A stretch of 64,000 nt of DNA, from contig JAEINQ010000011.1 in assembly GCA_016342285.1 (NCBI GenBank), positions 1 through 64,000 of the forward strand. Reading direction: 5' to 3'. This stretch comes from Desulfobacterales bacterium. GTDB lineage: Bacteria > Desulfobacterota > Desulfobacteria > Desulfobacterales > JAEINQ01. This document shows, one piece after another, positions 42,665 through 50,823 of this stretch (position 1 is its first letter; the number at the start of each line of letters is the position of its first letter). The translations under genes were made by a program, and so were the position numbers. The notes beneath the pieces were generated by a model. That model was given only the letters and a program-made list of their open reading frames with translations. It ran no database searches and had not been told where the DNA came from.

Positions 42665-43465
42665 CTTGGGTGTTTCCGTTTCCTGCCCGTCGCGTGTGGG
42701 GGTGGTTCCTACGGTGGTTCCTTGGCTTCCGGCCCGCGTGTGGCTGTTCGCATTCGCGTTCGCATTCGCCCCCTCGCGCGCGCTCGCGCGTTGGGGGTGC
42801 GGACTTGCTCTGCGGACTTCGCGCGTTAGGGTGTGGACTCCCTTGTGGACTTTGTCGTCCAGGGGTGCGTACTTGGGTGCGTACTTGGGTGCGTACTTGG
42901 GTGCGTACTTTTTCACCAATACAATCCCTGTTTTCCCGAATACCGAGGCGAACGATTCAAAGTTACCGCCATAATAGAAAAATGCCTGGCCCTGAGTAGG
43001 TGCCGCTTTGTTGCCGCCTGGATCAAGAAAACCGATCCGGCCCCTTGTGAAGCAAATTGCCGAACAGACAGATGCCGCTGTGTGAAACCAAGCCGTGTCG
43101 GTGTAGTTGTGAGTCAAAATAATCATTTCAGAAATCCGATCCGCTTTAAACTCAGACACCGCCTTTTCGATAAACAGCCTTATGGCCGGCTGGGCATAGG
43201 GGGGGGTCATGAACACGGTTCCATGCCATTCCGTTGAAAGCCCGTCGGATTCAAGATCAAAATACGTTTCCGCGTTTACAGCCTCCTGAGCCTTCCAGGA
43301 TGACGCAGGATCGGTTTCAATTTTTCCGCCGAACACCTCTTTTACCATTTCGATGTATTCTTGTGGTGTGTACCATTCGTTTTCGCCCGTACCAAGCGCC
43401 CGGTGGTTATGTCTTTCGTCTTTTTTAATTTGTTTTGCCATCTCAAGGATTTCATTTTTGCCCAT
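42632..43465 (-). CDS. Phage-type DNA N6-adenine methyltransferase (Dam family)
   Basis: 277 residues from the ATG at 43465 (MGKNEILEMAKQIKK); the frame stays open to about 43690 (with AARIEAG-like and GALRQRVLGAEGS segments), so the true start may be further up. The domain reads NEWYTPQEYIEMVKEVFGG, ETDPASS, then YFDLESDGLSTEWHGTVFMT with PPYAQP, and TRGRIGFLDPGG..TQGQAFFYYGG. The catalytic motif IV is TPPY where NPPY or DPPY is usual. The C-terminus is a repeat-derived tail (VKKYAPKYAPKYAPKYAPL) plus low complexity, and its stop lies inside the last CRISPR spacer. It is convergent with the array. Activity is uncertain. Confidence 0.75.
   Translation of the reverse strand: MGKNEILEMAKQIKKDERHNHRALGTGENEWYTPQEYIEMVKEVFGGKIETDPASSWKAQEAVNAETYFDLESDGLSTEWHGTVFMTPPYAQPAIRLFIEKAVSEFKADRISEMIILTHNYTDTAWFHTAASVCSAICFTRGRIGFLDPGGNKAAPTQGQAFFYYGGNFESFASVFGKTGIVLVKKYAPKYAPKYAPKYAPLDDKVHKGVHTLTREVRRASPHPQRASAREGANANANANSHTRAGSQGTTVGTTPTRDGQETETPKETPPRPWGRL
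42863..42910. repeat. Perfect 12-bp tandem repeat, four copies
   Basis: GGGTGCGTACTT x4. On the minus strand it encodes KYAP units in the C-terminal tail of the methyltransferase. A smaller GCATTCGCGTTC repeat at about 42748-42770 encodes alternating Ala-Asn. Confidence 0.95.
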
Positions 43466-44063
43466 GGCAATCAGTGGAATTTGTTCGGGTTCGCCGTCGG
43501 GTTCGGGCTGTGGGTTATTTGTAGGTTTCCTACAAATAGAGCCCTCGGCGCCCAGAACCCGTTGCCTTAATGCGCCTTCGCTCACCAGGTCTCCAGGTGC
43601 CGCCGCTTCAGAAACCGATTTTGCCGCGCCGGCTTCAATCCTGGCCTTGGGTGCGCCATTCCCCCCCCCCTCGACATTCAAATATCGAAAGCGACGGGAC
43701 CGCTGAAGGGTATACCCAGTCCCATGCCGGCCCCCTCCCGGTGGGGTGTCCAGAAAAGGCGGCCTGTACGGGGAGTGTGCCTGTTTGGTAGTTGTTGGAT
43801 TTGAGAACGACTGATGGAATATAGACAACCTGGGAATGGCTTCGAAGATGGTAATACGGAAAACTTGATCATTGACAGGAATCGGTATTAGGTGGAAACT
43901 ACAGGACCAGGGCAAGCATTGGCGTTTTCATTCTGCAATCAACTGAAATCAGGGGGCATAGTTAATTTTGGCAAACATTCCTCGGCCCATCCATGCAGCC
44001 TCCACTGCCGAGGGTTATTTGCAGCAGATCGGTCTTCAAAATTTGGAAAGGAGATAATGAAAC
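43466..44063. other. Gap between the methyltransferase and the CHAT gene
   Basis: The first part continues the methyltransferase frame without an ATG. A hairpin ATTTGTAGG-TTT-CCTACAAAT lies at 43517-43537. A run of ten C stands near 43664-43673. The rest holds no gene that I recognise. Confidence 0.4.
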
Positions 44064-46538
44064 ATGAAGCAGGCGAGTCTGTTGATAAATCGAGATTTCC
44101 GGAAGAACTTGTTTAGACTAGTTCAGACCATGATTATCCAAGTTACATTGTTATTCATTGTTATCGGATGTGCTTCAATGCCTTCTAAACATAGCCGCCA
44201 AATGGGGATGAGTGTAAATACCGGTGATTTTCTTGGTGCAATAGATTACTTTGAAGACAACTTAGCCTATGAAACTGCTGAATTAGATCACCTCTGGCTT
44301 GTCATAATAGCCTATCGCAATACAAATAATTACAAAGCGTTCGATAAGGCGTCTGACATATATCTAAAGCGGCTGGATAAAAAAGGCAATAAAATGTACG
44401 GAATATTAAGGCCTTATGATTTGAGCGTCGCAGCCGCCTTTGCCTTCCGCGCCCAAAGTGCTATCGACTTCGGGGATTACCAATTAGCATTTAAAGAGGC
44501 TGCACAGGCTGTTCAACATTTGGAGAGAGTTGATTTTTCCGGTATTCCCCCTGGTGACTATGGCCAGGGCACCCCAAAATATCCAGCAGAGGAATTCTAT
44601 GCTGGCGATCGTATGGAGGTGTATTACGCCGCTGGATTATCAAGTGCGCTAATGGGGAAAAGCCAAAGAGCGAAAACTTATGTGCGCAAGTTGGAAAGTG
44701 TTACAAATAGACATGTTCCCACTTTATTTATTAACTGGACCACCGCTCGTATAGCCAAAATTCTTGTAGTGTTGAAAGAATACACCTTATCTTTGGACTA
44801 CTTGAACAAAGAAATTCCTCTGTCCCGGACTGAAAAAATAATGCAGGATAGGCAGATGCCTCTTGAAAACTTGAGAATAGAAAAAGACTTCATGGTCAGT
44901 AAAATTTTCTATGACTCCGGCCAAAAAGAGAAAGCTATGGCAGGCTACGATAAATTATTGAGTAATCCGGTGGTTCACAATTACGGAAGCTTGTATTATA
45001 TTGCTCTTTCCGATCGGGCTGCTATTAGCCTTGCCAAAGGGAATCTTGATAAAGCAATTGATTTGCTGAAACAGGCTGTCGACGTGATAGAGAGGCAGCG
45101 CTCCACCATCAACACTGAAGTCGCAAAGATTGGTTTTGTCGGCAACAAGCAGGCTGTGTATCACAATTTGGTTGACTCACTTTTTAAAGCGGGCCGATAT
45201 TCGGAAGCATTCACATATGCAGAACGTGGCAAAGCACGAGCTCTTGTTGATATGCTGGCTTCGAAAAAGCAATTCAGTGGCGGTGAAATAGAGGAAACGG
45301 CTCAATTGGCTGCAATTCTGGCCGAAATGGATAGTACTGAGCAAAAAATCATCTCGCTTGCCAACCAACCTTCATCAGATAAGCATGCAACCAAACGAGC
45401 TGTTGTGGTGCAAAAAAAACAAAAAATCGCCCAGACCGTTCCCGAATTGGCTTCCCTTGTAACTGTGACCCCACCGGACGTGACAGAAATTCAAAAGTTA
45501 CTCCCTCCTGACGAAACTTTGGTGGAATACTTTGGTTCCGGTGACACTCTTTTTGTTTTCATAGTCAGCAGTAACAAAATACAGGGAATCAAACTGGAAA
45601 CCAAGGAACTGAACAAGGAGATTGAAACGTTTCGAAGGCATATTACGCTATCCCCGGAGGAAATCCGAGGACTAACAATTAGTACTCCTTCTAACAGCGC
45701 CACTTTAGCTACCGGAACAGATCATTTGCGGATGAGTGGGGACGCCCTTTATGACAAACTGATTCAACCCGTGGAAAGAATGATCCACACTAAGAATCTA
45801 ACCATTGTCCCGCATGGGGCGCTTCACTATCTCCCGTTTGGTGCACTTTCTGTGAACGGACAATACATGATCGACAGATACAACTTACGCGTATTGCCCA
45901 GCGCCAGTGTTTTGAGTTTTCTAAAAGATCAGCGCGAAGGTCATGCTGGAAACCTGCTTGCTTTTGGCAATCCAGATTTGGGAGATCCACAGCTTGATCT
46001 GCCCGGTGCTCAAAAAGAAGCCATAGCAATCGTTCAGGATATGCCCAATGCAAAGTTGTTTATGCGGAAACAGGCCACAGAAACCACACTGAAAACCCTT
46101 GGCAGCCAATACCGTTATGTCCATTTTGCCATGCATGGAACATTTGATGCGGAAAAACCATTGGATTCAGGTTTAATGATGGCTGCTGACAGTGAAAACG
46201 ACGGCATGCTTACAGTTGGAGAACTTTACGATCTGTATCTGCCTGCTGATCTTGTGACACTTTCCGCCTGCGAAACAGCCCTTGGAAAAATCGCTAACGG
46301 GGATGATGTTGTTGGTTTTACCCGTGGATTTCTTTACGCCGGTGTCAGTTCTATCGTCTCCAGCCTCTGGCAGGTTGACGATCAGGCAACATCCATCATG
46401 ATGCAGCAATTTTACAAGTCTTTAAAAGAAACAGACAAGCGACAAGCATTGCGCACAGCCCAATTAAAGGTAAAGGATTCCTATAATTCACATCCATTTT
46501 TTTGGGCAGCATTCCAGATTACAGGTTCAGTGAGATAA
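44064..46538 (+). CDS. TPR-CHAT protease-like lipoprotein
   Basis: 824 residues. The N-terminus has a hydrophobic signal ending FIVIGCASMPSK, a lipobox (IGC), so the protein is probably lipid-anchored outside the cytoplasm. Residues 60-420 contain TPR-like helical repeats (DKAIDLLKQAVDVIE; AFTYAERGKARALVDMLASK). Residues about 560-824 are a CHAT domain with the caspase-like dyad His in YVHFAMHGTFDAEKP and Cys in LVTLSACETALGKI; it also carries GFTRGFLYAGVSSIVSSLWQ and FFWAAFQITG. The gene is AT-richer than its surroundings, a sign of separate transfer. A terminator follows. The target of the predicted protease is unknown. Confidence 0.85.
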   Translation: MKQASLLINRDFRKNLFRLVQTMIIQVTLLFIVIGCASMPSKHSRQMGMSVNTGDFLGAIDYFEDNLAYETAELDHLWLVIIAYRNTNNYKAFDKASDIYLKRLDKKGNKMYGILRPYDLSVAAAFAFRAQSAIDFGDYQLAFKEAAQAVQHLERVDFSGIPPGDYGQGTPKYPAEEFYAGDRMEVYYAAGLSSALMGKSQRAKTYVRKLESVTNRHVPTLFINWTTARIAKILVVLKEYTLSLDYLNKEIPLSRTEKIMQDRQMPLENLRIEKDFMVSKIFYDSGQKEKAMAGYDKLLSNPVVHNYGSLYYIALSDRAAISLAKGNLDKAIDLLKQAVDVIERQRSTINTEVAKIGFVGNKQAVYHNLVDSLFKAGRYSEAFTYAERGKARALVDMLASKKQFSGGEIEETAQLAAILAEMDSTEQKIISLANQPSSDKHATKRAVVVQKKQKIAQTVPELASLVTVTPPDVTEIQKLLPPDETLVEYFGSGDTLFVFIVSSNKIQGIKLETKELNKEIETFRRHITLSPEEIRGLTISTPSNSATLATGTDHLRMSGDALYDKLIQPVERMIHTKNLTIVPHGALHYLPFGALSVNGQYMIDRYNLRVLPSASVLSFLKDQREGHAGNLLAFGNPDLGDPQLDLPGAQKEAIAIVQDMPNAKLFMRKQATETTLKTLGSQYRYVHFAMHGTFDAEKPLDSGLMMAADSENDGMLTVGELYDLYLPADLVTLSACETALGKIANGDDVVGFTRGFLYAGVSSIVSSLWQVDDQATSIMMQQFYKSLKETDKRQALRTAQLKVKDSYNSHPFFWAAFQITGSVR

Positions 46539-46553
46539 GAAGACACGGATATT

Positions 46554-46587
46554 TAAAGGCAGGGTCTATATTGATCCTGCCTTTTTA
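46554..46587 (+). terminator. Intrinsic terminator after the CHAT gene
   Basis: AAAGGCAGG (46555-46563) pairs with CCTGCCTTT (46576-46584), with TTTTTAAT after it. Confidence 0.85.
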
Positions 46588-47190
46588 ATATTGAATAAAT
46601 GCTTGATAATTGCTTCAATTGTGAACTCAAGCCATGAAGGGTATAGGTCGTCACACGAAACCTTCAATCCTGATCTTGCGCACGGCCATGATCCTGCATA
46701 TCAGGCAACTGAAAATTCTGTGATATCTCCGACAAATTACAACTCTGAAGACTACGACCATCATTCCCTCGGTCGAGTTGCGCAAAATCTTGCACCGTGA
46801 CACCACCCACTACGCCTATCATTGGTTCGTGGCGGACGACGCGCTCCTACCCGGGAATATCTGATTCATTCCGCCCCTTCCACCCATGGGGTATCCGGTT
46901 AGGGCTTCCTACGACCGGAAGGACGGTATCTCACGGATATTAACCCGCTGCCCATAATTCCGCGCCAGTTCAGGCCGGTGCCTTGCCCTCGCCTACCAAT
47001 CGGATTCAAAATTATCAAAGAACGTCATTCCCCCAGGTTCGCACCCAAAAGCGCGCGTTGGACCTTTCAGTGTCCGTTGTCATTCCCTTCGCGTTTGGGT
47101 GCCTATTCGCTGTGGACTTTGCCGGCCTCGGTGACCATCGGCGACGTTGAAAACAGTTCTCGGAATGCCGATTTTTCCCGACATGGTGGG
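46588..47190. other. Intergenic stretch with coding-like debris
   Basis: No gene called. A plus-strand frame near 46775-46910 reads VELRKILHRDTTHYAYHWFV and stops early; it looks like a broken gene, but I cannot name it. The inverted pair TTTGGGTGC/GCACCCAAA links 47041-47049 and 47092-47101. Confidence 0.35.
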
Positions 47191-47793
47191 TTAGAGATTG
47201 AACCGCCGCCCCAATATCCCCCAGCCAATAGCACTTGCTCGCCGGGCTTCATCACGCAATCGGTCGTATGTTTTCCAATGCATGCCTTTGGGTTTCATGG
47301 GGAATAAGTCAAAAACAGTGTTGCCCCTGCTCAGTCGTTTTCGGATGTTACGGGCTTTACCCAGCATCCGGTACTGAAGGCTTTCCTGCTGGCTTGTATA
47401 GGCGAGTCCATAGCAATGCCGGCACAAGAAATATTTGCCCGCCCCGTACAGAACGGCTACCCGGCGGGTACATTTCGGACAGATAAACCACAAACGGTAT
47501 CCGCCGTAATTGCATGGCGCCTTGGCAAAGTGGATGCGCTGTTCAACCGTTTCCCACTCTCCACCACGGGGTCGATGTCGGTAGTTCAGAACCATAGATT
47601 CGTCAGAGTTCACGCAATAGACAACCATTCCGGTTGACTTGCCTTTCCGGGACCATAACCACACCCCCGACGAAAATTCACCGGGTTTAACGTGGCCCCA
47701 CCTTTTCAAAACACGGATGTCGATCCTATGTTGGCTTTCGGTGGTTCCCTTGGAACTCAACCTGAACCAGCTGCCTGAACCAAAACCGCCCAT
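47191..47793 (-). CDS. Hypothetical zinc-ribbon protein of mobile elements
   Basis: 200 residues. It starts GGFGSGSWFRLSSKGTTESQ followed by HRIDIRVLKRWGHVKPGEFS, an opening I associate with hypothetical proteins of proteobacterial prophages and ICEs. A zinc ribbon is visible (WFICPKCTRRVAVLYGAGKY then FLCRHCYGLAY). The basic C-terminus contains RNIRKRLSRG. Function unknown. First of a run of minus-strand genes leading to the integrase. Confidence 0.65.
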   Translation of the reverse strand: MGGFGSGSWFRLSSKGTTESQHRIDIRVLKRWGHVKPGEFSSGVWLWSRKGKSTGMVVYCVNSDESMVLNYRHRPRGGEWETVEQRIHFAKAPCNYGGYRLWFICPKCTRRVAVLYGAGKYFLCRHCYGLAYTSQQESLQYRMLGKARNIRKRLSRGNTVFDLFPMKPKGMHWKTYDRLRDEARRASAIGWGILGRRFNL

Positions 47794-47852
47794 GAATCAC
47801 CCTCTTTGTTTTTGCCGAAATCAATAGGGAAATGTGACCATTTTTATCCGCC

Positions 47853-48041
47853 CTATTCGCTTCCAGCAGGTGGATCCGGCTCTGGTATACCGGCCTGGAC
47901 CACGATGCGGTTGTCCAAGGCGTTCTGGATAACCTTTGCGGCATCCGGGTTGTGTTCCTTCACCCAGGCCATGGCTTCTTCAATGGTCGGCTCCATCCCT
48001 GCCTCAAGTCTCGAAATTCGCCTTTTCAGTTCTGCGCCCAT
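47853..48041 (-). CDS. Small hypothetical protein
   Basis: 62 residues, MGAELKRRISRLEAGMEPTI followed by EEAMAWVKEHNPDAAK. GAAAGGAAA upstream serves as ribosome site. A short coiled-coil-like N-terminus as in the next gene (KQRVEKLEE). No family recognised. Confidence 0.5.
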   Translation of the reverse strand: MGAELKRRISRLEAGMEPTIEEAMAWVKEHNPDAAKVIQNALDNRIVVQAGIPEPDPPAGSE

Positions 48042-48062
48042 AGGGGTTTCCTTTCTTCAAGT

Positions 48063-48371
48063 TCATGCTGCCAACTGTCGAATGGCTTCACTCAATCGCT
48101 CGCGAAATTCCGGCAAGGGCAAGGCCTTTTCCGGGTCGGCCTGATCTTTCATGACGGCAATCGTTCGAATCAAAAAAGCTGCCGATGACCCCTTTGTCGG
48201 GTTGGGGTTAATTTTACCCGTGTCAGGGGAGTCGAGGGCTCGCAGCACTTCCGCCTTGAATGCCACGCAATACTCGTGGTCAACTTTGTCAAGTTCAATG
48301 AAGAAGCCCACAAAAGTCGGCATGACCATTTCTTCCAGCTTTTCGACACGCTGTTTCAGTTTCGCTTTCAT
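48063..48371 (-). CDS. Small hypothetical protein with N-terminal coiled coil
   Basis: 102 residues from the ATG at 48371 (MKAKLKQRVEKLEEMVMPTF), with an upstream ATG at 48386 also possible (MEGKT). Middle FVGFFIELDKVDHEYCVAFK; end ERLSEAIRQLAA. No family recognised. Part of the same minus-strand run. Confidence 0.5.
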   Translation of the reverse strand: MKAKLKQRVEKLEEMVMPTFVGFFIELDKVDHEYCVAFKAEVLRALDSPDTGKINPNPTKGSSAAFLIRTIAVMKDQADPEKALPLPEFRERLSEAIRQLAA

Positions 48372-48388
48372 CGTTTTTCCTTCCACTT

Positions 48389-48763
48389 TTACTCGATCTG
48401 ATTTTCGATAGCCCTTACTCTTTCCTCTATGTCTTCAATCTCAACAGCACGCAAGCCAAGATCGAGCACCGCCCTTGCCGCCGCAACTCTGGAAGATGCC
48501 GGGGCGTCGCTATCCTTCATGACGGCTCGAAGTGTGCCCGTCGCCTCGCTCATGGCCCCTTGGATGGCAGCCACCGCATGACTGACGACCTTCTGTCGGG
48601 CTTCGCGGTAGGCCCTTTGGAAAGGCCCCAGGTCCAACCATCGGTAGAGTGTTCGCTGTGACACTTTGGCCTCTCTCGCCGCTGATGGGACCGATGGACA
48701 GGACAGCAGGGCGACTATCGCCTTTTCCTGATTTCGTGCAATTTTTCCGGTTTGTGTTGCCAT
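48389..48763 (-). CDS. Helix-turn-helix protein, phage small-terminase-like
   Basis: 124 residues. N-terminal HTH: KIARNQEKAIVALLSCPSVP, AAREAKVSQRTLYRWLDLGP, then a helical C-terminus (SSRVAAARAVLDLGLRAVEI). Proteins with this pattern occur on deltaproteobacterial plasmids and prophages; the HTH resembles that of terminase small subunits or transposase regulators. No large terminase is nearby, so the packaging role is doubtful. Confidence 0.6.
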   Translation of the reverse strand: MATQTGKIARNQEKAIVALLSCPSVPSAAREAKVSQRTLYRWLDLGPFQRAYREARQKVVSHAVAAIQGAMSEATGTLRAVMKDSDAPASSRVAAARAVLDLGLRAVEIEDIEERVRAIENQIE

Positions 48764-48765
48764 TT

Positions 48766-49176
48766 TCAGCCCCTTTCAGCCATGTTGAGAGTCCCAAGAG
48801 ACTCCCCGATCTCCTTTCCAAGTCTGGTCGCCTCTTGGGGATACTCTGTGCATAGCTTGCTAATTTGGAGCCCTGCCCGTTCAAGCAAGGTTTCGTCCTG
48901 GGGCGGGATTCGGGTCTTCTGGCATGATGAGATTATCCTGTAATACTTTTTAAGGAACTCCCGCCATCTGCCTTCAGGGTCGAGGCCCATCTTTTTTTCG
49001 ATTTTGACGAGCCTGCTTTTCAATCGTTTGTCCATCCAGAGTTTCCTTTCCATAATGTGCATACCGCCATCAAGCATTGCCACATACTCCTGGTTAAAGA
49101 TGGCATCAGTCCGCAGATCGCCGGCAAGTTGCGCTAACTCAATTATCCGTTCGTCAAATGTCTTTGCCGTTTCCAT
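48766..49176 (-). CDS. Hypothetical protein
   Basis: 136 residues from the ATG at 49176 (METAKTFDERIIELAQLAGD), with GAAGGG and GGGG upstream; longer in-frame starts read through the previous gene. Helical and charged: RKLWMDKRLKSRLVKIEKKM is a probable coiled coil. No family recognised. It lies 2 bp from the next gene, so it belongs to an operon. Confidence 0.5.
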   Translation of the reverse strand: METAKTFDERIIELAQLAGDLRTDAIFNQEYVAMLDGGMHIMERKLWMDKRLKSRLVKIEKKMGLDPEGRWREFLKKYYRIISSCQKTRIPPQDETLLERAGLQISKLCTEYPQEATRLGKEIGESLGTLNMAERG

Positions 49177-49258
49177 TGTCCCCATCCCTTCTTGTGGTTT
49201 TCCCCGGACCGCCAATGCCAATTCTTGAAACCGGCAAAGGTCAGAAGATCGAAAGTAG

Positions 49259-49519
49259 TCAAAGCAACTGTAAAACATTTTGAACCCTGAACCGGATAGA
49301 AGCACCAGAGGCCAAACCCCCATCGGCCGGAGGATCCGCCACAACTCCGGCCAGGTGTCCGCCTTGCCGGTGGGTCACTCGTACCCAGAGCCGCCCAGGA
49401 CCATATTGAAGTTGACACAGTGCGCCGGGGGTGATCCGCCCCAGGTCGGCAGGGGTCAACCATGGGACGCCGTGGCGGTCACACTTCGCTTGTGCATCAA
49501 TCAAGGTGATGGAGGTCAT
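49259..49519 (-). CDS. Small hypothetical protein
   Basis: 86 residues. ITLIDAQAKCDRHGVPWLTP, then a basic middle (LGRITPGALCQLQYGPGRLW). A short conserved-looking beta-rich protein of phage type, not recognised. The start ATG at 49519 is followed by a good coding pattern. Confidence 0.45.
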   Translation of the reverse strand: MTSITLIDAQAKCDRHGVPWLTPADLGRITPGALCQLQYGPGRLWVRVTHRQGGHLAGVVADPPADGGLASGASIRFRVQNVLQLL

Positions 49520-49547
49520 GGATTACCCCTTAATGGTACAAGTACAA

Positions 49548-50462
49548 TTAGGTCGGTTGATAACTGATTCCAAGTTCAGCACAGTCTTTTGTGAACATAC
49601 GCTTCAATCGCATGAGAGTCGCACGCTCACGGTCTTGTATCCGCTCCTGTTGTTCCATATCTTCCAGGTCAAGCACCCGTCTCAAGGCATCCTGAATCGT
49701 TTGACGCAGTACTGCCGGGTGCAGTGCGTCAACTTCTGCCGCCACGGTAAAACCTTGGTCCCTGAACCACCGATAATTCGGGTCTTGAGTTTTCACCGCG
49801 TCAGGATTTGCAGGCACGTTGTGTTCTTGGATTTGCTCAATGGTCAGTGCGATACGCTGAAGGTCCACACTGACGCCGTGATAGGTGGACAATGTTTCGA
49901 CTATGGTCGATGGTATCCTTAGTCCGGACGGGTCAAGGTCGCCGATATATAGAATCGTTGGGATTTGGCCCTTTGCTATAGCAGCCATGGCCCTTTCTGA
50001 ATATTCGCGAACAAACGTGGTTGATATCTGGCCGCGCGATACGACCACGCGGACACAATACTGCCAACAGGCTTCGGAAACTATGCTGCTGAGGGCGTCC
50101 TTTTCCGTAAAAATTTCAACATATCTATCTTGGTTTTGAACCAAACAACGGTTGTAATACCTAAAAAGGTGTTCAGAATACTCGGCGATATGGGCTTCAA
50201 GGTCGGTCTCGCCGCGTTTGTCGATAAGTCGCCGGCTTCGATCCTCGATGGTGTCCCATGAGAGAAGATTTTCCCGTCTCATCTTGGTCAAGACATTACT
50301 GATATTGCGATACTCTGAATGCCGATTTGGGATGATCTCACGAGCTACCAACTGATAATAGAGTTGCCGAACTGTCATGGGCAGGTAGTCCGCCAGTTCT
50401 TCGACGATCTCATGAACTGCCGGGACAACGGTTGATGCGTTGCGCCCTCGAAATAGTTTCAT
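49548..50462 (-). CDS. Toprim-containing protein related to the topoisomerase VI A/Spo11 catalytic domain
   Basis: 304 residues from the ATG at 50462 (AAAGGGG ten bases upstream). N-terminal helical region with VRQLYYQLVAREIIPNRHSE, which is the winged-helix part of Top6A-like proteins. Toprim core: Glu in RYVEIFTEKDALSSIV and DxD in TILYIGDLDPSGLRIPST. Such stand-alone Top6A-like proteins occur on phages and plasmids; they may nick or bind DNA. No catalytic Tyr of Spo11 is obvious apart from YYQL. Not homologous to the primase Toprim at 52490. Confidence 0.6.
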   Translation of the reverse strand: MKLFRGRNASTVVPAVHEIVEELADYLPMTVRQLYYQLVAREIIPNRHSEYRNISNVLTKMRRENLLSWDTIEDRSRRLIDKRGETDLEAHIAEYSEHLFRYYNRCLVQNQDRYVEIFTEKDALSSIVSEACWQYCVRVVVSRGQISTTFVREYSERAMAAIAKGQIPTILYIGDLDPSGLRIPSTIVETLSTYHGVSVDLQRIALTIEQIQEHNVPANPDAVKTQDPNYRWFRDQGFTVAAEVDALHPAVLRQTIQDALRRVLDLEDMEQQERIQDRERATLMRLKRMFTKDCAELGISYQPT

Positions 50463-50502
50463 ATCGTCACGCCCCTTTCTTTTTTTGCATCGGTCTTTGG
50501 CA

Positions 50503-50823
50503 TCAACCAGCATCACGCTCCCCTTTTCCTACCCGGCAGGCTCCCCGAACCGGGCAGGGTCCGCCGGCCTGGATAACGCCTTCGGAAACCATCCTCCTGA
50601 AGAATTTAGGATGAAAACGGCAGGCAATCGGGAATGACGATCCGCCCGATAATGGGCATCCGGTGGGCAGGCCCACGGTCGGAGTCTGTGTGTCCGTAGT
50701 TGTGTTTTTTTCTGAAAAGCGCCTCCCGCCCCCACTGACAAAACTGACAGAACCCCCTTTTGGCAGTTTTGGCAGTGCCCCTTGGTAGGTGTTTTCACGT
50801 TTTAGCTGCTCAAGGTAGCTCAT
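50503..50823 (-). CDS. Small hypothetical protein coupled to the primase-helicase
   Basis: 106 residues. Start SYLEQLKRENTYQGALPKLP followed by KGGSVSFVSGGGRRFSEKN is a pattern I associate with genes downstream of DUF3987 proteins in Deltaproteobacteria. C-terminal Cys pair (GPCPVRGACRVGKG). Its ATG overlaps the stop of the previous gene (ATGA), indicating coupled translation. Confidence 0.55.
   Translation of the reverse strand: MSYLEQLKRENTYQGALPKLPKGGSVSFVSGGGRRFSEKNTTTDTQTPTVGLPTGCPLSGGSSFPIACRFHPKFFRRMVSEGVIQAGGPCPVRGACRVGKGERDAG

Noticed and set aside
41554..42829. Several open frames across the CRISPR array rich in PHGRGGVS or HPHVRGED repeats
   Set aside because: They are translations of the 28-bp repeats and random spacers; the 61-bp period shifts frame and no homology exists.
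44064..46538. CHAT-TPR protein as the protease of a type III-E (Craspase-like) system
   Set aside because: It carries a lipoprotein signal, no Cas7-11 effector is present, and the neighbouring locus is a standard type I-E.
47191..50823. A complete prophage
   Set aside because: Small phage-like genes, a Toprim protein and primase are present, but no capsid, portal, large terminase or tail genes.
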